Assembly: GCA_039619475.1 (NCBI GenBank)
Contig: CM077115.1
Coordinates: forward strand, 557,596,374-557,660,373
Length of the DNA stretch: 64,000 bases
Reading direction: 5' to 3'
Source: Icerya purchasi
Lineage: Eukaryota; Arthropoda; Insecta; Hemiptera; Monophlebidae
Position 1 is the first letter of the stretch; each line of letters opens with the position of its first letter. A program made the translations under genes and the position numbers. A model generated the notes under the pieces. It saw only the letters and a program-made list of their open reading frames with translations, was not told the origin of the DNA and did not search any database. Shown piece after piece: positions 44,888-56,228 of this stretch.

Positions 44888-46325
44888 TAAAAATAAAACA
44901 TTATGTTCCGGAGCTTAATCTGCTTGGTATTTTTATACGAGGCGGCGGATTTTAAACGGGACAAATTATGAATTTATAATTCAAAGATAATACATTAAAA
45001 TGAGATAAAAAAAATGGTCAATGTCTAAATTGAGAATGCGTGATATATTAATGGAATTATTTTTAACATTTGCGAGAGGCGTACATACTTATTGCCTTTA
45101 GAAATGTTGCGATCCTGAACCACGTAAACTACTTCGGCCAGTGGCAGTTTCGTCATTTTTTGTTTTTTCCAAGTGATTGAAAAGTTTCAACTTGAAAGAA
45201 CTAAAATTTTTATTCACGCCGAGTGAAAAGGAACAAATGCGCTATAACTAACGTTTTACCTCATTTGGAAAAGATATGTAAATGAAAACGTGAATCAGGA
45301 TGCTTTTTGAAAATACCGAATTTTAGTCAGTTTCCGGAGTCCCCATAGTTTTCAATGATTTAAAATTTCATATGCGGTAGGATTTTAGGCGCTTCAACAA
45401 TTAAATTTAATTTTACCATGTAGTCAAATTTTTTATTCATGTTGAACAATAACATATACAATAATTTAAGAAAGTATCGCATTTGCAAATGTTGCCCCTT
45501 GTGTAATCATTTTTCTTGTACTTTAACACATTCTTTGAAAAGTTACACGGCTTTTTAAGTTTTGTATGGACTGTAACACTTTGCCGATTGCCTCAAAAGC
45601 CTTTTTTCATTTATTTACTTATTTTTAAAAATATAATTTGTACCATTTTCTTCTTTTCAAGAATCAAGATTTACTTAATGATATTTTGGACTGAGATATT
45701 GGGGGGTAGCATGCGTGTATTTCTTGAACCTTTTTTTGAAAATAAATTGCAACAATAAAAACGTTAAAATTACCCCAATTAAAATAACAACACCTTGATG
45801 CACTTTAACGAGTAAAAAAAATGCGTACCATTACTTCTTTCATATTCTATTATATTTACTAAAGACATCTAAGAAAAAAAGTAATACGGAGAGAAGAGAA
45901 TATCAATTACCAATTCGATCAGAAATTGACAGAATGAAGAAAATGACGAAGAGGGGGTGGAGGAATGCCGAGAAGGAAGCAGAGAAATGAAGGAGGCGCA
46001 ATAGACAATACGGGAAGCCTAAATATTAGCGCGTACGGAAATAAAAAAAGAAAAATACAACGTTCATCGAAGACGGTTGAAGTCGCAGAAAATTTCACCA
46101 TCCGCGGGAACGTCGACAACAGATTCATTTTACTGCGTTAAAAATTTACGATGTAATTGCCGAAAAATTTAAGTGTTGACTTTAGCAATTTGTACGGGAA
46201 GTACGATCTCTTAAAAGTGTGATGAATTTTACGCTTTATTTCGATTAATTATAAGAACGAATACCGTTTAAAGAAACCCTATGAACTTTTTGAATTTTTC
46301 TTCCTCTTCTGTTGCTAATCATCCC
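44888..46325. other. Unassigned, AT-rich
   Basis: No coding domain or repeat recognised. Confidence 0.4.
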
Positions 46326-46351
46326 CCGTTTATTTATTTATTTATTTATTT
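46326..46351 (-). repeat. (TTTA)n tract
   Basis: About six TTTA units followed by ACACGACGAAAAATCCGCCCC. It may be the AAAT tail of a minus-strand element, but no body is recognised. Confidence 0.6.
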
Positions 46352-47164
46352 ACACGACGAAAAATCCGCCCCAGGATCAAATTACAGACACTCGTGATTG
46401 TGTACATCGAAAATATCATTGCCAATATCCTAATATTGTCATCGTTATAATCATTTACAGAATTTTTGATTAATTTCTTCTTACATGAAATTAAAAAAAA
46501 AAAAAAAAAACGGAAATAAATAAATAAATATTAACGTGATTTGCCGAAATCGTACACAAATTATTATAGTCAACGTGAAGTCTCAACGTTGTGCAATGTT
46601 CGAGAGGAAGAGGAAAAAATGAATTTAGTTAACCGAAATAACGACCAGTGGGCGGGGGGGATCAGCCTCTCTAGGAGAAAATTGAACCGGTCTGTCTAGC
46701 GATGATAGCTAGCGGATTTTGTCGAAAAGTCGAAAAGTCGAAAAGTATTTCTTATTCCTTCGCCATTCACCGTTTGTTCAGTGCCCGAATTCGATAATGA
46801 ATTATTTCTGTAACCCGAGATGATGCTGTGGCCCAGTTTTGGTCATCGGATATAATGTTGCAACGGTTCGGTCGAATAAACTGACATCGATAACATGCTA
46901 TCGTAGATACACCGGAAGGGTGAGGGGGAGGGTAGCAGCTTTTTTCACTGTTCAAAAATGCGTAGCGGGCAGGCATGGACAGGAGGTGCGGCGTTAAAAG
47001 TCCCGGCAAGCTGAGATTTATCTGGTCTTTCGCTCCGATCGGGAGTGTTACCTGAATGACACCTGGGTCTCCTCCGTACGTACCGCCGATGCGCATTCAG
47101 CTTTCGCGGCGCTATTTATGTAAACAGATTTTTGCAATCTCGCTAGCGGATCGTGCCAAAACGA
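46352..47164. other. Unassigned; GC-richer from 46600
   Basis: An open minus-strand frame of 109 codons (46767-47096) lacks any motif that I know, and its context does not look like a gene. A small triple GTCGAAAA repeat lies at about 46722-46745. Confidence 0.35.

Positions 47165-47241
<77 letters not shown>
47165..47241. repeat. (ATT)n microsatellite
   Basis: About 25 uninterrupted ATT units. The poly-Ile, poly-Tyr and poly-Asn frames across it are artefacts of the repeat. Confidence 0.98.
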
Positions 47242-47953
47242 GATTATTACTATCATTCATTATCGTCCGGCGTTTTTCTCGTCTTCAGTTTTCCGGCGAT
47301 ATTTCAGTGATGGAAGCGCGACCAGATCAAGATCAAATTACTGCCGCTACAGATAGAGAGATATGAAGAATACGGAAGTGGAGTCTCGGATGAGGCACGC
47401 TCGCGGGCGCTTGGGTTATTGTAATCGTTGAAGCGTTCTGCCTATGGCCGCGTTGAAAACTATTTACGGCGCCCTATAGATTGTAGAATTATCGGCGAAT
47501 TGATTTCGTAGCAATTTTTACTTGATGGCGGCGCTTGTGTGCGATGATTATTTGCACACAGACGGAGAATGTGTTAATTGATGCGGTCGGTCAATGTTGA
47601 TTGTAAGCAGAGATGACGCTAAGGCTGTCGCGGGAAATCGATTACATCAGTTGCTGATCTGAGTCGAGCCATGGTCCAGTTGCGCGGTTCTGCCATCTCC
47701 TGCTCGGCGATGGTGGCCTTACTTTTTGTCATTTATCGCTAAATTTATTGCCGTTCCTCCATTGCGGTTGCAAAACTGTAAAAATAATAATCGCCGTATT
47801 CTCCGATCGCTGATCTGAATTAATTGATCCAGCCGGATTTTCCGTTATAACGTTACGGAGACGGGGTCTCGACGTGGCCGATTTATTTAAAATATTATCA
47901 TTACTATTATTATCACTATCATTATTCCTATCATTATCATTTACCTACATATT
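47242..47953. other. Unassigned, GC-richer
   Basis: CpG-containing sequence with an imperfect ATT/ATC-rich stretch at about 47890-47940. No gene recognised. Confidence 0.4.
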
Positions 47954-48238
47954 GCCGTAGTGTCTGAGCAGAACAGATTTAATGGTAAAATATGTTGCGT
48001 TCGATATAAAGGGCCACCCAGGCGGTTCTGGGGAGATGTTCAGATAATACGCACTACGAACGGGGATACACAGTACATCGTCATATCGGAAATTGTCCTT
48101 GTTTCTGTAGTTGTTTGTTATTTTCTGTAAAATGATATTCCCTAGCCAATATGTTTTGTCGTGATCTATTTTACTATGCGCCGATGACCTTTCTCGGATG
48201 CTTGTAAAGATGCTATTTCCAACTTCTACGCCATTCAT
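47945..48238 (-). CDS. Unrecognised 97-codon frame with splice-like borders
   Basis: Minus-strand frame from ATG at 48238. Upstream are two acceptor-like sites, a CCTTTTTCTTTTCTAG tract at about 48285-48270 and GCTTTTTCAG at about 48258-48249. At the end of the frame a TAG is directly followed by GTAAATG, a donor-like word. The C-terminal half includes SPEPPGWPFISNATYF, which I cannot place in a family. There is no membrane segment or signal peptide. It may be a host exon or chance; no partner exon was found. Confidence 0.2.
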   Translation of the reverse strand: MNGVEVGNSIFTSIRERSSAHSKIDHDKTYWLGNIILQKITNNYRNKDNFRYDDVLCIPVRSAYYLNISPEPPGWPFISNATYFTIKSVLLRHYGNM

Positions 48239-48254
48239 CGGCCTCGCTGAAAAA

Positions 48255-49429
48255 GCTATTTTACAATGCGAGACTAGAAAAGAAAAAGGTTTGTCGCGGG
48301 TTCTCTATTGCGATAATGGTACACCGCCGCCTCCGCGCAAATGCTGTCGCTGAAAATCATGCCACATGCGTGCTTACTCTCCGATTTCGGGCCCCGAGGT
48401 AAATGCACAGATCAAAAAGAATAGTGTTCCGGCTCTGGAAGCTTCGTCGTGTATCGCTGTTTTTCGTTTTCCGTATATAGAGTTTTTTCGATGACTGATA
48501 TAGGAAATGTATGTTGTTTCAATTCGAACAACCAACTTATGTCTTGTAGTAAAGGGCTCTATATAGGTTTTCAAGGTAGCACGCCGTTTATTTTGTTACT
48601 ACTACGAATCGTGTTGGTATTTTGCAGTTCGGTAATTTTTATTTATTATAATAAAAAGGAATTAACAAATCGCACCGATGCGCCAACTGTAGAATGCAAT
48701 CTTAAATGTACTCGCGGATGATATATATTATGAACAGAGTGGATATCACAAATTTGTTGCTTTTTTTTTTGCTTTTTTTTGCGTAATGTGCCGGCATTTT
48801 TGTATTAAATTAAATGATGAATCAATATCTATTGATAATAAAATATGAAACATACGAGATATATAGTTCAGGGGTAGGAATGAAAGTAAACTGTTACTTT
48901 AGCGGAACTGAGTTTTCTACTCGAAATAGTGGGATAATTTTTAACCTAATGAAATAAACACTTATAACACGACGAAATAAATATCTATGGAATAGAGTAA
49001 GTTTAAATGAAAACCCGGCGCCGCTGATGTCACATCGCTTACTGATCTGGAAAATCGAAACAAATACGCCGGTTTAATAAAAATCGGTATTATCACACCC
49101 ATGTTTATATTCTTAATGTTAAGATCTATTCATACTATTTCTGTCGACTAGCGAAGAAATTTGTACAAAAACGTATATATGTACTAACGTTTTTATTGAT
49201 ATAATATTTAATTTCGTAAAAGTGAATACTTTTTACGTAAACTTATTTGTTAACGCATATTCTTAAATGGACTAAAATGATGTTCTAAATAGCATATAGG
49301 TACCAAAATGACATTATGAACGAACACATGTTTATTTCGTTAGTCTTCTAAAATTGCCCGCATCGGAAAGATTGCATTTGTATTTAGTAATGTCGCACAA
49401 AATAAACAGACGTACATAATTACGAACGA
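48255..49429. other. Unassigned sequence
   Basis: GC-richer to 48600, then AT-rich. Nothing recognised. Confidence 0.4.
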
Positions 49430-50480
49430 ACAAGCGGGTTTCATGAAGGAATGTTGAACAGATAATGAATTAAGCCTAATGAAAAAAGCTCGTGAATGAT
49501 ACTGTTAATACTTTTGTTTTGTCGATTTCAATAAAGAATTCGATAATGTCGTACGGAGCAAGTTGTGGTTAGTACTGATACAGGTGGAGCACCCAAACAC
49601 ACGGTTAACCTAATACAGAATCTGTATGAAGATAACAATTTCATCTTGAGAGCATTAACGAGAGAATAAAGAAAAAATTTCGTGCGTGGAAAGAAGTTCG
49701 ACAATTTTATCGTTCATGTTGTTTAAATTGTATTGAGGATTGTACACTGGATCAATGGTATATTCACGAGAGGAATCTCAAATTTGCGATATGCATATGG
49801 CACGACGCGCTGGTCGCTGCCAGGATGAATGAAATGGAAGCACTACTGAAGAAGTTAATGACGATTAGAGCAGTTTATATGGCCTTAGTAAATATAAATC
49901 ATGCGAAAAGAAAAATTATACTATGATAGACAGAGAGAATATAAATACCATCAATTGGAAAAACGATTTCCGCATATAAAAGTGTAAATTACTACCGTGA
50001 GGTTTCTGTAATAGACAGCAGTGGGGTGGTAGCTCGGAAGAAGAAGTAAAACGTCGTATACAAATCGTCTGGCGCTTTGACCAGCTTGATTAACGAAGAA
50101 CATAAAAAGTGAAGCTAGAATTAGTACCGTAATTTTCTCAATTTTATTATACGTAACAGAAACCTGAACATTGAAAACTATAAACCGAATAGTGTGGCGC
50201 TGGCGAAAGATTCTCAGAATACCCTGGACAGCAATGTTGGTACTACATAACGGTAGTCTAATATTTACTCGCAAGGTAAATTTTTTTAGACATCTTATAC
50301 GCAGAGAAAATGGAATAGAGCGTTGGTTGATACAGGCGAAAGTGGAAGGTAAGAGACCTAGGGGTCGACTTCAACACGCTAAACCGGTGCGTTGAAAGAA
50401 GCAACCGGTTTGAGCTGAACGGAGAATCAGGAACGGTGGCGAAAAATAATTAAATCGGCGTCGTCGTGATCATGACACCC
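49430..50480 (+). pseudogene. CR1/RTE-like endonuclease-reverse transcriptase remnant
   Basis: Plus-strand pieces in shifting frames. NEQAGFMKEC (about 49425-49455) matches the EQAGFRKG block. FCFVDFNKEFDNVVRSKLW (about 49515-49572) is RT motif 3 with the first catalytic Asp. NLYEDNNF (about 49625) follows. At 50171-50395 comes the C-terminal block with WRWRKILRIPW, FRHLIRRENGIERWL and VEGKRPRGR, which is highly typical of the abundant insect retrotransposon RTs of this type. The YADD region between them is unrecognisable. Several stops and indels make it dead. Confidence 0.75.
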
Positions 50481-50504
50481 CTTTGGGGAAATCGACCAAA
50501 TAAT

Positions 50505-51110
50505 GATGCGGTTAACTGTAAGTAACAAAAAATCAGCTAACTCGGTTTAATCATATAAAAACACGGAACAAAATAAATTTGATTTAAAATACAGATAATA
50601 GAAATGACACAACATCCAACTGAAAAATTCACGTTTGAGTAATTGGTTGGAGACAAATCGTCTGATTTAATATGTAAATATCAAAGAAAAGCCTGTGCAA
50701 GTAATTAAATTAAGGTGAAACTAAAAAAAGAAGAATCTCAATTCGTTCGGGAGTGTTTAGTGAAAAATAAAAAAGAAACGATATTTGTAAGTTTCCCGAT
50801 AATTAATTTGAGATTAATAAAATATATATTGAAAACGTGCAAGGTAATATATGGTTAACTGTAAACAACATAACAAAAATAAAAAATTCGGTTTAAACAT
50901 ACAAATAAACGAAACGAAATAAATCCGATTTGAAATATAAATAAAAGAAATAAAACGACATCTGATTGAAATATAGGTGAAACAAACCAAACGAATTCGG
51001 TTTAAAATTTCAATGAACAGGACAAAGCAAATCTGATATGTAAATGACGCTAAGCAAAACGAAATCTAGTTTGAATGATTACATATAGATCCGTTTTAGA
51101 TTACATCTAA
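50505..51110 (+). repeat. Diverged direct repeats
   Basis: A block from about 50512 (GCGGTTAACTGTAAGTAAC...) reappears at about 50852 (ATGGTTAACTGTAAACAAC...) with roughly 70-80% matching words over more than 100 bases. Within each block a shorter ~50-60-base unit with AAATCYGATTTGAAATA-like words recurs several times up to about 51100. Confidence 0.6.
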
Positions 51111-51419
51111 AACAAAAAGGCTTAAGTCCGTTCTGAACACTTTAGTGGGGGAAAAATTATAAAATTTCCATTAAATTAATAGTTTCTGTTATCAGTGTAT
51201 TACATGAATTATATATTTCTTAATTTGTTTTGCATAAGATCAACAGCGAAGGTAAACATATTAACTATTTCCCATTTTAAATTAGCTATTATTGTTATGT
51301 GTTTAATAATATATTTGCGTCGGTTTATTAAACGTATCCTCACTGACTGCGGCAATAAATTATAGTGTACATTCGACCCATATAAAATGCTTGGTTTCGT
51401 ATATGTAGTTTGTTTACCT
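51111..51419. other. No recognised feature
   Basis: AT-rich sequence between the diverged repeats and the RT thumb remnant. Confidence 0.4.
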
Positions 51420-51880
51420 TATTATTATGGTTCTCCTTACACCGGATGCTCTTGAGATTCCTAATTTGATACTGAATTTCTCTTTAGTTTTACGTACAAA
51501 TCCTAATAGTTGAACTTGATACAACCATTGAAAATTCAGTAAAGTGTAATTATTTCTGTTACTGTTGTTTAATCTAGTATCAAAAAAATTTTTTTTTTGT
51601 AGAGATTCTAATGATTTAATATAGCTTGGAGTTGCTTTGCCCCAATGTATAATTCCTTAGGATATAATTGGCTGATATAGTAAAAGTTATAACACTTTCG
51701 AAATTGAAAGTAGGAGAAAAATTGTTTTGGATTTAATAAAGAAGATAATTCAATTTTCTTATTTTTATTACAACATACGAAGGTCTGTACCAAGTTAATT
51801 TGTGGTCTAAGTAAATTCCTAAATATTTTATTTCATTACTTTTTCTATCGATTCAGTTAATACTAGTGTATTTTAAAATT
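51420..51880 (-). pseudogene. Non-LTR RT thumb remnant
   Basis: The minus strand encodes KYLGIYLDHKLTW (about 51845-51805), the conserved RT motif 7. It is followed across frame changes by a thumb segment in which KSLESLQKKIF-like sequence is visible near 51605. Stops and shifts are frequent. It belongs to the Jockey/I-like group by motif style, but the clade is uncertain. Confidence 0.65.
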
Positions 51881-51899
51881 TTCCCAACTTTGCAGTTGA

Positions 51900-51914
51900 T
51901 ATAATAATATTAAT

Positions 51915-51972
<58 letters not shown>
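51900..51972. repeat. (AAT)n microsatellite
   Basis: About 20 AAT units, the last with a TGAT variant. Confidence 0.95.
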
Positions 51973-51973
<1 letters not shown>

Positions 51974-51975
51974 TA

Positions 51976-52060
51976 ATCAAATTAAATTTTTATTATTACT
52001 ATTATTACAAAATCCATCTATGCGTAGAAATTGCGCGAACGATGGGATAATTCAATGTAA
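51976..52060 (-). mobile_element. 3' end of a non-LTR element with (ATT)n tail, copy 2
   Basis: TCAAATTAAATTTTTATTATT, then AAAATCCATCTATGCG and GCGAACGATGGG, paralleling 42168-42260. Only the 3' tail region is visible. Confidence 0.45.
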
Positions 52061-52467
52061 AAGTTGGATACAATTTAAAAAAGAAAAAAAAAAAGGGATT
52101 TCTTATAAATAACAAATTAAAATAATGCATCTGAAACTTAATAATAATAATAGTGATGATGTAATGATGTTGACTCGATTAATTTGTAGAAAAATATACA
52201 TGTCGAGCTTATATGTAGTTGTATTGGTTTTTGTTAATTTACAGTGGTCTAAATGGAAAAATTATTTTTATGAGGTAATGATTTTCGAATATTTGATTAT
52301 GGAAACTGAAAAGTATTCACTGTATGCAAGAATTCAAATTTTTTATATTTTACCGTTTAATGTAAACGAATAAATTATTATTTTTTGGTGATATAAGAAG
52401 GTTTAAGAATTTGACTGAAAAATTTATGGCTGCATGTTGTGGCGTACTAAATTCAATATATTTCATT
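52061..52467. other. No recognised feature
   Basis: Very AT-rich. The 82-codon plus-strand frame at 52125-52373 shows no motif. Confidence 0.4.
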
Positions 52468-52485
52468 TCAATTCAATTCAATTCG

Positions 52486-52530
<45 letters not shown>

Positions 52531-52620
52531 GCTGTAAGTCCACAAATGCACCGAGTGACGCTAACAGTGGATATAATAAACAAATTACTAAAAGTAACAA
52601 GGTATAAATGAATATAAGAA
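52468..52620 (-). mobile_element. 3' end of a non-LTR element with TAA-type tail, second copy
   Basis: TCAATTCAATTCAATTCG, then (ATT)n at 52484-52531, then AAGTCCACAAATGCACC...GCTAACAGTGG, the same order as 26566-26640. It reads as a 3' UTR on the minus strand. Confidence 0.45.
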
Positions 52621-54027
52621 AATTTGTACGTCAAAAACAAAATTGAAATCCGTTACAATGCACACAGAATAAAGTAAAATAATTACATAAGTAAATTAAA
52701 GGAAAATAAAATGAAATAAAATTATAGTACAATATAAAAACACTATCTACAAATATAATACATCACAATGTATAGAAATTTCGTCGAAACGCTTAGTGAT
52801 GAAACAAATATAAGCTTGGGAAAATCCGTATAACAACCAGATCGAATTGCAACCTAATAGTACTATAATGCAATAGCAAATTATTAAAATACACAATAAA
52901 CCCTCTACATATATTTGTAATTCATATAAACACTTCAGAGCAAAGCGTTTTTTTTTTGTTTTTTTTTTTTTTTTTTTTTGATATATTACTTAACCCTGCA
53001 ACTAAGGTTTTTGTTCATAGAATCATCCCTTGTACGACATTCTTCCCAAAACCCAGTTCTCTGTTAATCATAATTTGATATGCTCCAAAATTAGTCCTCT
53101 TGTTGGATTAAAAAAATCTTTCTCAATGATTTTTTTTTTTTTTTTTTGATTTGCTGGAAACCGATTTTCTAAGCACGAAATATCGATTTTAATAAGCGTC
53201 ATCTCGAACGGGAAGTTCAAAAATTTATAATATAATCAAGGCTATTAATTAAATAACAAAATACCAACATTTGATCCTTAATAAATAAACCAAACCGTAA
53301 TTTGTCACAATAAATAAACCGCATTCCGCTGTACGTGCTGCAAAAACACGACGTTGGATTTTACATTTTTTGTACATTGTTTAGTTGTTTTTTTGTTTGT
53401 TTTTTTAAAATTCCGGCTTGGTACATTTATTAAAAATATTAGACGTTAACATTTTGTTCTTATTATTTAATTAATACGTTTATCGAAATTTACCTAATTA
53501 GTTCAGTTCTATATGATTACATAAATTTTCGTCTATTATATTTTTTTTATGAAATTATTGTGCCTTGTTATATGTCCTGTCAGTTTTATTTTCCGCTTAT
53601 CAATATGATTTAATAAACTTCTTTTTCATCTATTTCTTCTCGCATTCCGTTATTTATTTTCATTTCTTTCCAAGACATTTTCGCATATCCACATTTCCAT
53701 TGCGTTCAGCTTCCTTTTTTAACTTGTGCTGGTAAACATCAATTTTCACAACCATAATTGAGCACACTGCAAATGTATGTGTTTTAGTAAATTTTTTCGG
53801 GACGTCTACACAGATGCTCTCTTAATATTTCTTTTTTACTATTAAATGCCAGTTTTGCTATATCCATAAAGTAGAATACGCTTTCGACAACGCTCACTCT
53901 TGTTATTCAGCACAATCACAATGGCGACAATCTATAACTAGATGAACGTAAGCTAACCACAATCTAAACTCGACTTCGAATATCTATATTGGAAAACCCC
54001 GATAAACATTTTGCGTTACGCTATGCC
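52621..54027. other. Unassigned, very AT-rich
   Basis: T-runs at about 52960-52979 and 53131-53147. No domain or RNA gene recognised. Confidence 0.4.
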
Positions 54028-54039
54028 ACGTGCTGCAGC
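54028..54039. repeat. Probable TSD of Jockey tail, left
   Basis: ACGTGCTGCAGC against ACGTGTTGCAGC at 54800-54811 (11 of 12). Confidence 0.65.
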
Positions 54040-54633
54040 AACAGGTAAAGGTTACTCATGCTCTTACGAAAGCGGAAACATTGTTTAAAAAATGGAAAAT
54101 CGGGATAAACGAGAGCAAATCGGGGAATATCCATTTTACCAACCGAAAAGTTGAAGTCCCACCCGTTAAGATAAATAACGCAGATCTTCCTGTGCGAGTA
54201 ACAGTCAGGTATTTAGGTTTGCACTTAGACAGCCGATTGACGTGGTAAATATATACAGGTTAAAAAGAGAAAGAACTAGATATCCGGGTTAAAAAAAATG
54301 TACTGGCTGATAGGGAGAAACAGTGTACTGACAACGGATAACAAACGTCTAATATACACAACAATTTTAAAACCTATCTGGACGTACGGGGTTCAACTTT
54401 GGGGCTGCGCTAAACCGTCGAACTTGAAGGTAATAGAAACTTCTCAGAACAAGATCCTTCGGTTGATAACCAAAGCACCCTGGTATGTTACTAATCTAAC
54501 ATTACATCGAGATTTGTGTATAGATTATGTAGCTGATGTCATCAAAGTTCACGCTAAAAGACACGCAGACCGACTCGATTCTCATCCCAACACTCTTGCT
54601 AGAGGATTGCTAGATGTTACCCCGATGATATAA
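54040..54633 (+). pseudogene. Jockey ORF2 C-terminal fragment, frameshifted
   Basis: Begins after the RT catalytic site. It shows LFKKWKIGINESKSGNIHF (RT motif 6), then VRYLGLHLDSRLTW (motif 7), a TAA at 54246, and a frame change before the second open piece (54298-54633). That piece has the thumb: LKPIWTYGVQLWGCAK, APWYVTNLTLHRDL and HPNTLARGLL. It ends at TAA 54631-54633. At least two small indels lie between 54246 and 54298. It cannot produce an enzyme. Confidence 0.8.
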
Positions 54634-54800
54634 GAAGACTGAAACGCCAGAAACCGCAGGACCTTGTTTAAAGTCGGTGCAAATCGGGTAGGTGCCATTG
54701 GGTACTCCTCCCTTCGTGTTTAATTTCATTCATACATATTGCTAAATGTCCTTGATGGACAGCTCGTAATAGTATGTTATTAAAAAAAAAAAAAAAAAAA
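54040..54800 (+). mobile_element. 5'-truncated Jockey-clade insertion
   Basis: A 761-bp fragment holding the end of ORF2, a ~150-base 3' UTR and a 19-A tail (54782-54800), flanked by an 11/12 TSD. It is the same family style as the minus-strand copy at 24429-24910 (shared LWGCAK, PWYV and YGxQ blocks). Confidence 0.8.
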
Positions 54801-54811
54801 CGTGTTGCAGC
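54800..54811. repeat. Probable TSD of Jockey tail, right
   Basis: ACGTGTTGCAGC following the poly(A); partner of 54028-54039. Confidence 0.65.
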
Positions 54812-55492
54812 GGTGGTCTGTCTTCATTTTGGCGTTCAATATCTCGTAAAAAAAAACACACTATGATGAAAGTTGGTATATCGACGTAAAAACCCTCTTC
54901 TTTCGACCTAAAGTATTTTTAAAAATTTATTAAAAATACCTTTCTAAAGATATAACACGTTTTGTGTTTGTTTTGTTTTTTTTTTGAGGTTAAAAAGGTA
55001 CATTTTCAAAAAAGGGCGAATGATTTCATTGGGGAAAGCTGAGGAAAAAATATATCGTAAAGAGGTGTTGTCGTTGTTTTTTGTGTATGATTCGTAATCA
55101 TGAGTTGAAAAGTAAGCGTTTTGGCGCTAGACCATTGACGTGAAATGCCCCATATACGGTATATTACGAATTTAAAATTGGATTTGTTTCGAATTTAGTA
55201 TTATGTAATTGTAAATTACGGTTGTCTTTAGTTTAACGTACGGAATAACTTTGAGCACATGAAACACTGACCCTGTATTGTTTTTTTTTTTCCTTATGTA
55301 ATTCTAGTTCAGCCTTTCCGGATTCAAATTATTGCGTCGTTGAAGCACGATCGATGGGCATTTTTATGCGAAATAATATTTTTTCCTTTATCCCGTACTT
55401 CAAATTTATTTATAATATTGATGTGTCAATAGATTATCCGGTTATTATAAAATTTTTATAGCCATTTAATAGTTCAAAATTGTCGCACTAGG
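54812..55492. other. Unassigned sequence
   Basis: No feature recognised apart from A/T runs and a small palindrome GTATTTTTAAA...TTAAAAATAC near 54912-54940. Confidence 0.4.
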
Positions 55493-55500
55493 GATTTTCC

Positions 55501-55502
<2 letters not shown>
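55493..55502. repeat. TSD of the intact I-group element, 3' side
   Basis: GATTTTCCGT immediately before the poly(T), identical to 62041-62050. An eleventh base (T) also matches but merges with the T-run. Confidence 0.85.
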
Positions 55503-55535
<33 letters not shown>

Positions 55536-56228
55536 GCCTGGCGGCTAAGTAGCTTACCATTTGGCCACTTCCATATCAAAATAAGTTTAAATTATTCCAC
55601 TTCTCTTCTCTTCTCCTCTTCTTTTTCTCTCTTTTTTTTTCTTTTCTTTTTTTTTCTCTTTTTCTTTTCTTTTTTTTTCTCTTTTTCTTTTCTTTTTTTC
55701 CCTTTTTTTTTCTTTTTTTTTCTTTTTTTTTTTTATATGAATAAAGAAAAACGTATTGGAAAAATGAGCAAATGAAAATCTAATGACAAGGACAATTCAC
55801 CAGCCATCTATCCGGACCAACTGAGCAAGATAAATATATTTTTTTTGAATTTCCGGACAACTATGGCCGTAAATGAATTAACATTACCCACAGCCTGTCT
55901 GACTGGAATCATTTGGACAATAACCTGACTGTTCTGGTCAGTACCCGGGAACTTGAAATTCCAGATTCAACTGAACAGCCATAATATTTTGCTCGTTAGA
56001 TTAAGATGGTACAAATTGCACTATATCTTCGTGGTCGGCGATGATCATATCTTCTGGTTGAATTCAATTAATATAGGACGCACTTGACAGAACTATTATT
56101 ATAAATACTTGTGAATAGTAAGGATAAGCAAACTCCGGGAGCGAAGGAAAAATAAATAAATAAATAAAAAATAGAAAAATAAAAAATAAAAAAATAAAAA
56201 AAATAAAATAGTCCTCCATACAAATAAA
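55503..56228 (-). other. 3' UTR of the I-group element with purine tract
   Basis: On the element strand it carries a ~120-nt A/G-only stretch (complement of the pyrimidine tract 55613-55735) close to the poly(A). A T-rich stretch lies nearer to ORF2 (complement of 56150-56215). The A/G tract may aid tail recognition or be slippage product. No coding content; the frame at 55533-55775 (+) is an artefact of the tract. Confidence 0.7.

Noticed and set aside
46767..47096. 109-codon minus-strand frame
   Set aside because: No recognisable domain and no splice or promoter context; probably chance in GC-richer DNA.
47048..47356. Frames encoding poly-Asn, poly-Tyr and poly-Ile proteins
   Set aside because: They are direct translations of the (ATT)n microsatellite and have no coding context.
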